Source of the DNA: Lysobacterales bacterium
GTDB taxonomy: Bacteria; Pseudomonadota; Gammaproteobacteria; Xanthomonadales; SZUA-36
Direction: 5' to 3'
Length of the DNA stretch: 54,463 bases
Assembly (NCBI GenBank): GCA_029935455.1
Contig: JAOZKI010000008.1
Location: 1 to 54,463, forward strand
Made by a program: the position numbers and the translations under genes. The notes below the pieces were generated by a model. The model was not told the DNA's origin, ran no database searches, and was given only the letters and a program-made list of their open reading frames with translations. Positions 36,029-44,444 of the stretch are shown here, piece after piece (within the stretch, counting starts at the first letter, position 1; every line of letters begins with the position of its first letter).

Positions 36029-36396
36029 CCGCGTGCGCTGGCACGCCAGCCGGCCACGGCCAGCCATAACCAGCTGCCAATCAGCAGCATGCCACCGATC
36101 GGCGCGATGGGCCCGGGCCGGGCCTGACCCACCAGGCCAGCGGCATAGATGCTGCCGCTGAAAGCCAGCACGCCAGCCAGCATGGCCCAGGCTGGCGCAC
36201 GCCAGCCGGAACGGTCCTGCAGCGCCAGCAACAACAGCACCGGCACATGGACGAGATGTATCAGGCTGGCTGACTGCCAGGAACGATAGCGCAAGGGGTC
36301 ATCCGCCAGGCCAGGCAGGTGCGCACCGACAGCCGCCAGAATAACGCCCGCGGCGCCCAGCAGGGCCACCAGAACCAGAAGCAGGGATGACCGCAT
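36025..36396 (-). CDS. DUF423 (YgdD-like) small membrane protein
   Basis: A 123-residue inner-membrane protein of unknown function with four predicted membrane helices. Conserved DUF423 features are AAVGAHLPG near the first helix, FSGSIYAAGL and the APIGGMLLIGSWLWL block. Its ATG shares a base with the DUF4340 stop (TGATG) and its stop overlaps the glycosylase start, so it is embedded in the operon. Confidence 0.85.
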   Translation of the reverse strand: MRSSLLLVLVALLGAAGVILAAVGAHLPGLADDPLRYRSWQSASLIHLVHVPVLLLLALQDRSGWRAPAWAMLAGVLAFSGSIYAAGLVGQARPGPIAPIGGMLLIGSWLWLAVAGWRASARG

Positions 36397-37433
36397 CAGG
36401 CCTCCCCATCCTCAGGGAGCACAATATCGCTCAAGCGCCGCAGCATTACCTCGGCCTTGTCATCGGGAATGCGATAAACCCAGCCTTGCACACGCTGATT
36501 AATGCTCTCCGCCGCTTGCTCCAGCACATCCCGCTGCTGGTCCTCGGTTGCCATAAAGGGCGTTGAGGCGCTCAGGCGTAACCAGTAGGCGTCCTCCGCG
36601 GCCAGTAATTCGGCACTGACTGTCAGGCCATCAAAACGCACGGCCCGCAGCTGACTCAGCAACTCACCCTCGAAATTTGCCGCCGGAACGACGGCGTCAA
36701 AGTCGAGCACGGCCAGGGCGCTGGCGAGCCCATTGACGGACCAACTGGAGCGTGGCGCTTGGCCCGCCGGCAGCTCCTGCAGCGTAAAGTCGGTCTCGTC
36801 CGCCGACAGCTTGCTCACGGTCAGCGTGTCACCGTCAACGTGCTGTAACTGCAACTCTGCCAGTTGCGCTGCGGGCAGGTCCACCACGCGCCGGTCAACC
36901 CAGCCGAGCCTCTCCTTGGGTAGCGCCGCATCAAAATCAGACAGCAGGCTTTGCGCCTGATCTGGGCGTCGCAGATAGCGGCCATCGCGGCGCTGCGCCT
37001 CGTCCCCCACCAGCACTGACCACTGCTCCGCGTCACCCGCATACAAGCTGAGCAGCTGGCCAGTGGCTCCGGGTGTGTCCAGATCCTGCACGCCAAGGCG
37101 CCCGAAATAAGCCGGGTTTGTGGTCTTTTCCTCGATCACCTGCGCCTGGGCGAGAGCGGCCAGCACCGGCCGCAATCGTGTCATGGCAACGGGATAACCG
37201 GACAGGCCCTGAACCCGCCAGAAACGTTCATCACGGCGCAACTCGACGGGATCAGCGACGCCCGCCTGCTGCACTGTCACCCGATCCACCGCATTGATCT
37301 GCTCTTGCAAGCCCGGCAGCACCGCAGCCCCCGTCAGGGATTGCACGGGCGGTGTTGATGGCAGCAGCCATACAATGGCCAACAGCGATAGCAACAGGCT
37401 CAGAGCAACGCCCCACAGCAAACGGGGGCTCAT
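36396..37433 (-). CDS. DUF4340 protein of the Gld-type ABC operon
   Basis: A 345-residue protein with one N-terminal membrane anchor (LLWGVALSLLLSLLAIVWLL) and a long periplasmic part rich in beta structure: VTVQQAGVADPVELRRDERF, VLVGDEAQRRDGRYLRRPDQ. DUF4340 proteins commonly follow GldG-like genes and are presumed to be part of the transporter assembly; the function is unknown. Start and stop overlap its neighbours by 4 and 1 nt. Confidence 0.8.
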   Translation of the reverse strand: MSPRLLWGVALSLLLSLLAIVWLLPSTPPVQSLTGAAVLPGLQEQINAVDRVTVQQAGVADPVELRRDERFWRVQGLSGYPVAMTRLRPVLAALAQAQVIEEKTTNPAYFGRLGVQDLDTPGATGQLLSLYAGDAEQWSVLVGDEAQRRDGRYLRRPDQAQSLLSDFDAALPKERLGWVDRRVVDLPAAQLAELQLQHVDGDTLTVSKLSADETDFTLQELPAGQAPRSSWSVNGLASALAVLDFDAVVPAANFEGELLSQLRAVRFDGLTVSAELLAAEDAYWLRLSASTPFMATEDQQRDVLEQAAESINQRVQGWVYRIPDDKAEVMLRRLSDIVLPEDGEA

Positions 37434-39298
37434 GATCGTGCCGCCTCGCGGCGACGCCGCCGCAGACCACCGAGCACCAGTGCGACGAGAATCACCAGCG
37501 CAGGCATCAGCACCACATTCAGCAGGGTTAAGCGCTGGCCGAGCGCATCAATGTCTTTATCCAGCGCATGCTGCACGGCACGCAGATCCTGGCGCAGCCC
37601 GGTGCGCTGATCCACATAGCGCTGAATTTCCTCCGCTTGCGCGTCGTTCAGGACCCCGAGACTGCCATCGGGGCGCGCTGCCTGCATATCAGCCAGCTTG
37701 CGTTCCGTATCGGCCAACTCCTGATTCAAACGCTCCTCCGTGGCCCGGTACTCTCCTTCCGCGGCGAGACGCAGGGTCTCCACCCGCTCGAAAGGCCGTG
37801 CCGCGCTGGCCCGGGTACGGATGGCAATCAAATCGTCACTGCCAAGCAGGTTGTCGACCGCGTTTATTACCAGCGATCCATTGTCGGCGAAAGCGTTGGT
37901 GACGGTCTGCCCGAAAAAGTTCTGGCGGCTAACCCAGAGTCGATCGGTCAGCATGTCCGTATCCGCAAACAGCATCACATTGATGCCGTCCGCAATGGCC
38001 TCGGAACGGTATTGATCGTCACCGTAGCTGCGGCCATCAGCGAAAGCAGAGTCGGCCGGCCCGGCAATCCGCGCCACCACCGCATAGCGATCACCGGTCG
38101 CCTGAAAGCCGGCCTGCAGGTCATCGGGGTTGGCCAGGAATCGGAGCCGGCTCGCCTCCAGCGGGGCGGCATTTTCACTGCTGCTCAGTAGCGGCGTAAA
38201 AGTGGTGCGGGCATCGGCCAGAGGTTCAAACCAGCCAGCCGAGGAGACATTAACGGCCTCCAGGTCGGCGCTGACGATGTCGTCCTGATTCATACCCTCG
38301 CGGCCCATGGCCAGAATGGCCAAATGGCGCACCGGGCGGGCACTGGCGGTAGAGTTCACTTCCAGCGCGTAGCGCTGATCACCGATAAAGCGCAGCGGGT
38401 CATAGGCCACACCCCAGGCCTCCAGCAGCGGCGCCAGCGACGAACTGGAGCCGGCATTCAGGCGCGCCATGGGATCACTCGGATCGTCACCGAGATCAGC
38501 TTCGGCGAAAGGATCCAGAAATACGACCAGACGCCCACCGGCCAGCACAAACTGGTCAATGCGGTACTGCATGGCCTCACTTAATGCTTTCGGATGCACC
38601 AGCATCAGCAAATCCAGATCAGCAGGAAACTGGTCCGCCTCGTCGCTGACCGTCACCACGTCAAACAACTGTTGCAGCTGCTCGTAAACCACCCAGGGCG
38701 CACGCGGCTGCTGGGTGCTCATGTCAAAGCCGGGTTCCATATTCAGGCTGCTCAGCACCCCCACGGTCAAGGGCTCGGGGTGCGACAGGCCGGCGATCAG
38801 TTTGGCCAGGTCATATTCGACAAAAGCCTGCTTGGAAGGATTCAGAAAGGAAATAATCTGTACACCGTCAATGCTGTTGGTACCGGCGATGCCGAAATAC
38901 AGGGACTCGATGCCCGTGCCAACAGGTACGGCCTGCAGCCCAAAGGCGGCCGCCTCGTCTTCCTGCGGGGAGAACGGCACCGGGTCGATCCGCCGGACCG
39001 TCAGCTTGCCACCGCTGCGCGCGGCCATATCGTCAAGCATTTCCTGCACCCAGCGGGCATAGCTGCGAACCTGCGGCAGTTCCCGGCTGGCCGCCTCGGA
39101 GAAGAACAAATAAAGCGTCACCGGCTCCTGCATATGGGCCAGCACGCTGCGGGTTCCCTCGCTAAGCGTGTACTGCTGATTCTCCGTCAAATCCAGACGC
39201 AGACCCTTGAAGGCGAGACCGGACAGGATCACCAGACTCAGAAACAGCGCCGCCAGCAGCAGCAGCGTGGTTCCGGCGGTCAGCTTTTGTCGTTTCAT
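37430..39298 (-). CDS. GldG-like ABC-type auxiliary membrane protein
   Basis: A 622-residue protein. An N-terminal membrane helix (LLLLAALFLSLVILSGLAFK) leads into a large periplasmic GldG/DUF4350-like domain (TEGTRSVLAHMQEPVTLYLF, GGRLVVFLDPFAEADLGDD). Near the C-terminus a helical hairpin (AEGEYRATEERLNQELADTE, RTGLRQDLRAVQHALDKDID) precedes a last membrane helix and a basic tail. The GldAFG system supports gliding in Bacteroidetes, but homologues in Proteobacteria exist without gliding and their substrate is unknown. 4-nt overlaps lie on both sides. Confidence 0.85.
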   Translation of the reverse strand: MKRQKLTAGTTLLLLAALFLSLVILSGLAFKGLRLDLTENQQYTLSEGTRSVLAHMQEPVTLYLFFSEAASRELPQVRSYARWVQEMLDDMAARSGGKLTVRRIDPVPFSPQEDEAAAFGLQAVPVGTGIESLYFGIAGTNSIDGVQIISFLNPSKQAFVEYDLAKLIAGLSHPEPLTVGVLSSLNMEPGFDMSTQQPRAPWVVYEQLQQLFDVVTVSDEADQFPADLDLLMLVHPKALSEAMQYRIDQFVLAGGRLVVFLDPFAEADLGDDPSDPMARLNAGSSSSLAPLLEAWGVAYDPLRFIGDQRYALEVNSTASARPVRHLAILAMGREGMNQDDIVSADLEAVNVSSAGWFEPLADARTTFTPLLSSSENAAPLEASRLRFLANPDDLQAGFQATGDRYAVVARIAGPADSAFADGRSYGDDQYRSEAIADGINVMLFADTDMLTDRLWVSRQNFFGQTVTNAFADNGSLVINAVDNLLGSDDLIAIRTRASAARPFERVETLRLAAEGEYRATEERLNQELADTERKLADMQAARPDGSLGVLNDAQAEEIQRYVDQRTGLRQDLRAVQHALDKDIDALGQRLTLLNVVLMPALVILVALVLGGLRRRRREAARS

Positions 39299-40032
39299 GC
39301 CTCACCCTTCTTCATATTGAGCACCACCACATTGGCCGCCAGCCAGAAACCAATCACCAGCAGGAAATACACCAGGTCGCGCAGATCGAGAACGCCGCGG
39401 GAAATATCGGCAAAGTGGGCCAGGAAGCTCAGCCCGGCAATGGCGTCTATCAGCAGCTGTGGCGCCCAGGCACTGAAAAGATCGAGCACCATGGGCAGGC
39501 CGGATAGCAGAAACAGAAAGCAGACCACGACGCTGAGAATAAAAGCCACCACCTGATTGCGGGTAAGCGCTGACAGACAGGAGCCGATGGCCAGCATGCC
39601 GCCCGCCATCAGCCAGCTGCCCAGATAGGCGGCCAGGATGGCGCCATTGTCCGGGTCGCCCAGATAGTTCACCGTCAGCCAGATGGGAAAGGTCAACAGC
39701 AGGCACAGACCGAGGAACAACCAGGCAGCCAGATATTTACCCAGCACCGCCTGAGTCACGGTCAGGGGCAGCGTCAGGAGCAATTCGATGGTTCCAGAGC
39801 GACGTTCCTCTGCCCACAGGCGCATGGAAATGGCCGGTACCAGAAACAGATAAAGCCAGGGATGGAAGCGGAAAAAGGGTTCTAAATCGGCGATGCCCCG
39901 GGTGTAGAAACCGCCCAGGTAAAAAGTGAACACAGCGGTCATGACCAGGAAGATGACGATAAAGACCCATGCAACCGGGGTAGCGAAATAGCCGGTCAGC
40001 TCGCGTTGCAAGACGGTTCTTAGCGCGCTCAT
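39295..40032 (-). CDS. GldF-like ABC-2 permease
   Basis: A 245-residue inner-membrane permease with six helices, including VAWVFIVIFLVMTAVFTFYL and VVAFILSVVVCFLFLLSGLP. The conserved cytoplasmic ERRSGTIELLLTLPLT motif between helices 2 and 3 is typical of NosY/GldF ABC-2 permeases. It is coupled to the ATPase gene (4-nt overlap) and to the GldG-like gene. Confidence 0.9.
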   Translation of the reverse strand: MSALRTVLQRELTGYFATPVAWVFIVIFLVMTAVFTFYLGGFYTRGIADLEPFFRFHPWLYLFLVPAISMRLWAEERRSGTIELLLTLPLTVTQAVLGKYLAAWLFLGLCLLLTFPIWLTVNYLGDPDNGAILAAYLGSWLMAGGMLAIGSCLSALTRNQVVAFILSVVVCFLFLLSGLPMVLDLFSAWAPQLLIDAIAGLSFLAHFADISRGVLDLRDLVYFLLVIGFWLAANVVVLNMKKGEA

Positions 40033-40949
40033 GCGGCCTCCTCCCCGGCGGTAATGCGGCGAAAGACCTCGTCAAAGCGACCCGCTTCCAGCTTCAGCTC
40101 CTGCACCGCCCAGCCATGCTTGCCGATGGCGTCGCTGACCGCCTCGAAAAGCCCTTCGGCGGCCGGAAAGACCGTCAACAGGCCGTCACTGATTTCCGCG
40201 CGGGCAACCTGTGGCAGTTCGCTGAGCTGGCTGGCGGCCGCTTCTGCACCCTCGAGCCGCAGCGTCACCGCATTGTGATAGCGCGACCGGGCAATCAGAC
40301 CCTGCGGTGTATCGTCTGCCAGCAGGCGGCCCCGGGCGATAATCATGGCGCGGTTACAGACCGCCTCCACTTCCTCAAGAATGTGCGTGGAGATCACGAT
40401 TATCTTGTCAGCCGCCATGGCCTGGATCAGGCGCCGAACTTCATGCTTTTGATTCGGGTCCAGGCCGTCGGTTGGCTCGTCCAGAATCAGCACCGCTGGA
40501 TCATGCAAAATGGCCTGAGCAAGGCCGACACGTCGCTTAAAACCTTTGGACAGGGTTTCGATCGGCTGCTGCAGTACGCTGCCGAGCTGTAGCCGTTCAA
40601 TGGCCGCCGCGCAGGCCTGGCGGGCCGCGCTGCCGCGCAATTCACGCGCCTGGGCCACAAACGCCAGGAAACCCTGTACGGTCATTTCGCCGTAGCTGGG
40701 TGCGCCTTCGGGCAGATAACCTATGCGCCGCCGCGCCGCGAGCGCATCGCGCTGCATATCATGACCAAGAATCCGGGCGCTACCGGCGCTGGGACTCAGA
40801 AAACCGGTCAGCATCTTCATGGTGGTGGACTTGCCGGCACCATTTGGGCCCAGAAATCCCAACACCTGGCCCGCGTCGACCTGAAAACTCAGGTCGTCGA
40901 CCGCCGTGAATGCCCCGTAGTGTTTACTGAGGGATATGGCTTCTATCAT
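40029..40949 (-). CDS. GldA-like ABC transporter ATPase
   Basis: A 306-residue ATPase and first gene of the six-gene operon. Walker A is GPNGAGKST at 34-42, the signature region is LSKGFKRRVGLAQA and Walker B is VLILDEPTDGLDP. A ~90-residue C-terminal domain (TLRLEGAEAAASQLSELPQV) is typical of the drug/GldA/NatA class. The signature has LSKGF where most ABC proteins have LSGGQ, which is normal in this subfamily. The ATG is 40949; the divergent leader of the PspB-like gene lies upstream. Confidence 0.92.
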   Translation of the reverse strand: MIEAISLSKHYGAFTAVDDLSFQVDAGQVLGFLGPNGAGKSTTMKMLTGFLSPSAGSARILGHDMQRDALAARRRIGYLPEGAPSYGEMTVQGFLAFVAQARELRGSAARQACAAAIERLQLGSVLQQPIETLSKGFKRRVGLAQAILHDPAVLILDEPTDGLDPNQKHEVRRLIQAMAADKIIVISTHILEEVEAVCNRAMIIARGRLLADDTPQGLIARSRYHNAVTLRLEGAEAAASQLSELPQVARAEISDGLLTVFPAAEGLFEAVSDAIGKHGWAVQELKLEAGRFDEVFRRITAGEEAA

Positions 40950-40984
40950 GAATTATCCTGCATCGCGCTGTCTGTGGCACCAAC

Positions 40985-40999
40985 TGGCTCAGACTTTGC
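40985..40999 (+). promoter_or_regulatory. Possible sigma-54 promoter before the PspB-like gene
   Basis: TGGCTCA-GACT-TTGC keeps the GG and GC pairs exactly 10 bp apart and matches the -24/-12 consensus TGGCACG-N4-TTGC at 9 of 11 positions. It would give a leader of about 155 nt containing a hairpin (TCCCAG 41076-41081 with CTGGGA 41100-41105, plus AAG/CTT inside). E. coli psp genes are sigma-54 dependent, but no PspF is in the window. Confidence 0.35.
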
Positions 41000-41168
41000 G
41001 CGTTATTGTCTTATGCTCACAGCCGATTGCAAGCTGTGTTGCGTCGCAATGCAGACCGTCCGAAGGCGCAGAGGTTCCCAGGGAAGCCGGGCATGACTTC
41101 TGGGACTGTTGGCAGCAACGCCCGCAGCCTAAGCTGTAGCTCAGTTAAAAACCCAAGGAGGGTAAGCC

Positions 41169-41408
41169 ATGGGATTCTGGAGCGCTATTGCTTTTATGGT
41201 TGTCGCCGGGTGCGTGCTTGAAGCCTATCGCGCCAAGGTAAAAGCCGGGTCAGCGAACGCTGAAAACGACCGACTGGCCGAGCTGGAAGCGAAAATGGAA
41301 CAGCTGGACAGAGACCTGCGCGAGCGCGTCGAAACGCTGGAGCGCATTGTCACGGATCGGAAAAGCCACCTGAAACGCGAGTTTGACTACCTGGACAAGG
41401 CGTCCTGA
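41169..41408 (+). CDS. PspB-like small membrane protein
   Basis: A 79-residue protein with an N-terminal membrane segment (FWSAIAFMVVAGCVLEAY) and a charged coiled coil (RLAELEAKMEQLDRDLRERV followed by ETLERIVTDRK). The segment RLAEL...LRERVETLERIVTD resembles the C-terminal half of phage-shock protein B (RMRERIQTLE-type), but overall similarity is limited by size, so the name is tentative. It has a strong ribosome-binding site, AAGGAGG, 7 nt before the ATG. It converges on a NarL-type regulator gene. Confidence 0.65.
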   Translation: MGFWSAIAFMVVAGCVLEAYRAKVKAGSANAENDRLAELEAKMEQLDRDLRERVETLERIVTDRKSHLKREFDYLDKAS

Positions 41409-41438
41409 GCCAGCCGCTGTCCTAAGATCAGTCGCTAG

Positions 41439-41464
41439 CGCTTCCCGGTACCCGCCGGGAAGCG
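41439..41464. terminator. Strong hairpin between convergent genes
   Basis: A perfect 10-bp inverted repeat CGCTTCCCGG/CCGGGAAGCG (41439-41448 / 41455-41464) with a 6-nt loop lies between the stops of the PspB-like gene and the response regulator. It has no T run on either strand, so it may stabilise 3' ends or act as a weak bidirectional terminator. Confidence 0.5.
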
Positions 41465-41483
41465 GAACTCTTGCCTCTCAGCG

Positions 41484-42125
41484 CTAGACAAAGCCCAGCT
41501 CGAAGGCTTTCAGTACCGCCCGGGTACGGTCACGCACACCCAGCTTGGAAAGAATATTGGACACGTGGTTTTTTACGGTCCCTTCGGCCACACACAGGGA
41601 ACTGGCGATTTCCTTGTTGCTGTAACCACCGGCCATGAGACGCAGGATTTCCGTTTCCCGATCGGTCAATGGGTCCGGGCGATCCAGCGCCGAAAAGTCC
41701 GTTTCCAGGTTTTCCAGGCCTTTTAAAAGTCGTTCCGTGACCGCCGGTTTAACGATGGAGCCACCCTCCGCAACGGTTTTGATCGCGCTGACCAGTTCGT
41801 CCAGGGCGACGTCTTTGAGCAGATAGCCTTTGGCACCGTTGCGAATTCCGGCCAGCACCAGTTCCTCATCATCAAAAGTGGTCAGGATAATGGTGGGCGG
41901 CAACGTGCCAGCCTCGTTTAGCTGGCGCAGCACTTCAACGCCGTTCATGCCGGGCATGCGCATATCCAGCAACACCACGTCCGGCTCATGCTCAGGTACT
42001 TTAGCGACGGCTTCACTGCCATCGGACGCCTCCGCAATCACCTCAATATCCTCTGCCAGTTCCAGCAGGCTGCGTACGCCTTTGCGCACCAGGTTCTGGT
42101 CATCGACCAGCATGACCTTAATCAT
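41484..42125 (-). CDS. NarL/FixJ-family response regulator
   Basis: A 213-residue regulator. The receiver has VDDQ at 7-10, phospho-acceptor Asp54 (VLLDMRMPG), Thr and Lys (GYLLKDVALDEL) at the usual places. The C-terminal LuxR helix-turn-helix is LTDRETEILRLMAGGYSNKE plus VKNHVSNILSKLGV. Its ATG shares a base with the kinase stop (TAATG), so the pair is coupled. The target genes are unknown; the closest regulators by architecture are DesR/LiaR type. Confidence 0.93.
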   Translation of the reverse strand: MIKVMLVDDQNLVRKGVRSLLELAEDIEVIAEASDGSEAVAKVPEHEPDVVLLDMRMPGMNGVEVLRQLNEAGTLPPTIILTTFDDEELVLAGIRNGAKGYLLKDVALDELVSAIKTVAEGGSIVKPAVTERLLKGLENLETDFSALDRPDPLTDRETEILRLMAGGYSNKEIASSLCVAEGTVKNHVSNILSKLGVRDRTRAVLKAFELGFV

Positions 42126-43288
42126 TAAGCTCCCTCCAGGGGCATCCACAGATGCAATGTAAAGCCGGCGTTCCGGCCTGACTCAATTTCTAGTTTACCG
42201 CCGAGGGCGAGCAGGCGCTCCGACATGCCTTTGAGGCCGTTACCCGAATGCAGTTCAGGTACGCCACGACCATCGTCACGGGCACTCATGGCCAAACCAT
42301 CGCGGGCCGTCGCCAGGCGAATCCAGAGATTTCTGGCCTGGGCATGACGCACGCTGTTGGTAATGATTTCCTGCGCACTACGCAGCAGCACCTGTGCCCG
42401 CTCGGGCTGAACCTTCAGCTCCGAAGACGGTAGATCCAGATGGATTTGCGGCGTTGGCACACCCTCAACCAGCGTCCGCAATGCACTGCTGAGATCCACC
42501 AGGTCATCCTGGCGCATATCCGACACGACCTCCCGCACATCAGACAGCAACAGCTTGGCCAGTGAATGTGCCTGCTGCACATGATCCAGCGCTTTACCCT
42601 CCACCAGATGCGTGACCACCTCCAGATTCAGCGTGAGTGCCGTGAGATGATGTCCGACCAGATCGTGCAATTCCCGGGCTATGCGAACCCGCTCGGCAAT
42701 GCGGGTATTTTGCGCCAGCAGGGCCTGAGTCGCCCGCAACTCATGATTCAGCTTACGTAATTCATCGCGGCTTTCCTGCTCGCGCAGGGCGGCCAGGGAG
42801 CCAATAAAAACGAACAGGGAAATACCCAGAAACAAACCGGCTTCTACCGCGGCCTGGGTCCCATCAGAGCCCTCGATGGTCAGAAATACCAGTCCCAGCA
42901 ACAAGTTCTGAGCCAGCAACATGACCGTAGCCATGGCAGCTGGCAGCATCCAGGGCAGCAAGCCCGAGACAATCAGTAAAAGAATACCCGCGATGGTGGT
43001 ATTCGACACCAGGCTGGTACCGAGCGCACAACCCGTCAGCACCAACAGATAAAGCAGCCTGGGAATGCGTGAGGTTCGGCTGGGCAGATAGTGCAGATAG
43101 TGCCAGTACATGAACCCAAATAGCAGCTGCAGTCCCCACCAGGAAAAGTAGGCTGAGCGAGGCAGCGGTTCTGGACCGAAGAGCCCGGGTATGAGCAGCG
43201 GCAGCCCGGCGCACAGCCATGCCATTAAGCCCGCATAGCGCAGCAGTTCAATCGGCCGATGATGGCTGGGCAAGAAATCCAGGGGCAC
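42125..43288 (-). CDS. DesK/LiaS-type sensor histidine kinase
   Basis: A 387-residue membrane kinase and partner of the NarL-type regulator. Five or six N-terminal helices (about 15-165) have almost no periplasmic loops, an intramembrane-sensing layout. A coiled linker (REQESRDELRKLNHELRATQ) leads to the HisKA_3 box with His208 in ARELHDLVGHHLTAL, then an HATPase domain (SAQEIITNSVRHAQARN, DDGRGVPELHSGNGLKGM). Kinases of this type sense membrane state, and the nearby PspB-like gene fits that theme. That is inference. Confidence 0.92.
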   Translation of the reverse strand: MPLDFLPSHHRPIELLRYAGLMAWLCAGLPLLIPGLFGPEPLPRSAYFSWWGLQLLFGFMYWHYLHYLPSRTSRIPRLLYLLVLTGCALGTSLVSNTTIAGILLLIVSGLLPWMLPAAMATVMLLAQNLLLGLVFLTIEGSDGTQAAVEAGLFLGISLFVFIGSLAALREQESRDELRKLNHELRATQALLAQNTRIAERVRIARELHDLVGHHLTALTLNLEVVTHLVEGKALDHVQQAHSLAKLLLSDVREVVSDMRQDDLVDLSSALRTLVEGVPTPQIHLDLPSSELKVQPERAQVLLRSAQEIITNSVRHAQARNLWIRLATARDGLAMSARDDGRGVPELHSGNGLKGMSERLLALGGKLEIESGRNAGFTLHLWMPLEGA

Positions 43289-43368
43289 GCTATATTCCTA
43301 ACACTTGCAAGACAAGGGCATGATAGCCCAGTCTGGCTTGCCGAACCCCTGTCAAAAGGCCCCCATGG

Positions 43369-43881
43369 ATGACGACCAGCGCGCTTACCGAAGATGTGCT
43401 TCGCCTGGAAGACAACCTGCGACTCAAGCTTGAGCCGCTGTTGGCCCGGTTCCGTTTGCGCATGGAACTGATGGCCGATGACAGCCCCATTCCCGGCAGC
43501 TTCTGGGGTGATGAGGAAGCCGGCCTTGAGGGTGACCGCTTATTCGTACGTCGCGATACACCACTCCACTCGGCACTGCACGAGGCCTGTCATTTTATTT
43601 GCATGGATTCAGCACGGCGTGCTGGCCTGCACACGGATGCGGGCAGTGACGATCTGGAGGAGTGTGCCGTGTGCTATCTTCAAATCCTGCTGGGTGAACA
43701 ACTACCCGGCGTAAGCCGGCTACGCTTATTTCAGGATATGGATCGCTGGGGCTATTCCTTTCGCCTCGGTTCTACCGCCGCATGGTTCAGGAGTGACGCC
43801 GATGATGCACGGGAGTGGCTCCTGACACGCGGCCTTATCGATGCGAACACGCAATTAACATGGAATCTCAATCAGCTTTGA
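43369..43881 (+). CDS. Conserved HEACH-motif protein, possible zinc hydrolase
   Basis: A 170-residue protein that I recognise only as a conserved gammaproteobacterial hypothetical. It has an HExxH motif, HEACH (71-75), then FICMDSARRAG and a downstream acidic/Cys segment DLEECAVCYLQILLGEQLPG (about 95-114) that could supply a third metal ligand. No signal peptide is present. The HExxH suggests a gluzincin-like metallopeptidase fold, untested. An ATG four bases upstream is out of frame. The GNAT gene begins inside its last 22 bp. Confidence 0.75.
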   Translation: MTTSALTEDVLRLEDNLRLKLEPLLARFRLRMELMADDSPIPGSFWGDEEAGLEGDRLFVRRDTPLHSALHEACHFICMDSARRAGLHTDAGSDDLEECAVCYLQILLGEQLPGVSRLRLFQDMDRWGYSFRLGSTAAWFRSDADDAREWLLTRGLIDANTQLTWNLNQL

Positions 43882-44444
43882 AGGCCCGCGTCACAGCGCA
43901 GACCATCAACTCGCGGCGTCTGCTGCTGCGGCCGCTGCTGGCCGAGGATGCGGCGGCACTTTTTGCCATCTATGGCGACGAGGAAAGCACCCGTTTCTGG
44001 CCTGGCCTGCCGCTGGCGGATCGCGCGGAAGCACAAGCCATGGTTCGTGCCGATCTGCGCCTGCAAGCCGCAGAAGAAGCCGCCTATTGGAGCCTGGTAC
44101 TGGTTTCCTCAGGGCGTATGATCGGGCGCATCAGTCTGTTCCATATCGACGGGACCCAACGGCGCGCCGAACTGGGTTTCGCCATGCATGGGAAGTTCCG
44201 GCGCAAAGGCTATATGCGAGAAGCGCTGCAGGCCCTGCTGGAGACCTGCTTTACGGACTTTAAATTGCAACGAATGGAAGCGGATGTGGACCCGGAGAAT
44301 CACGCCAGCCTGACCCTGCTAAGGGGACTGGGTTTTCGTGAGGAAGGTCGACCGAGCGGCCGCTGGCAGAAAGCGGGTCAACGCCGGGACAGCCTGTTCC
44401 TGGGGCTGCTCAAATCGGAGTGGCAACGCCTAAAAGCGCTCTAG
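43860..44444 (+). CDS. GNAT acetyltransferase, RimJ/RimL type
   Basis: A 194-residue N-acetyltransferase. SRRLLLRPLLAEDAAALFAI is the standard RimJ/L N-terminus, RAELGFAMHGKFRRKGYMRE contains the acetyl-CoA loop (G-x-x-R/K-x-K-G-Y) and NHASLTLLRGLGFREEGR closes the fold. The substrate is unknown. Start ATG 43860 overlaps the HEACH gene by 22 bp, suggesting coupling. Its 3' end overlaps the convergent FHA gene by 4 bp. Confidence 0.9.
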   Translation: MESQSALKARVTAQTINSRRLLLRPLLAEDAAALFAIYGDEESTRFWPGLPLADRAEAQAMVRADLRLQAAEEAAYWSLVLVSSGRMIGRISLFHIDGTQRRAELGFAMHGKFRRKGYMREALQALLETCFTDFKLQRMEADVDPENHASLTLLRGLGFREEGRPSGRWQKAGQRRDSLFLGLLKSEWQRLKAL

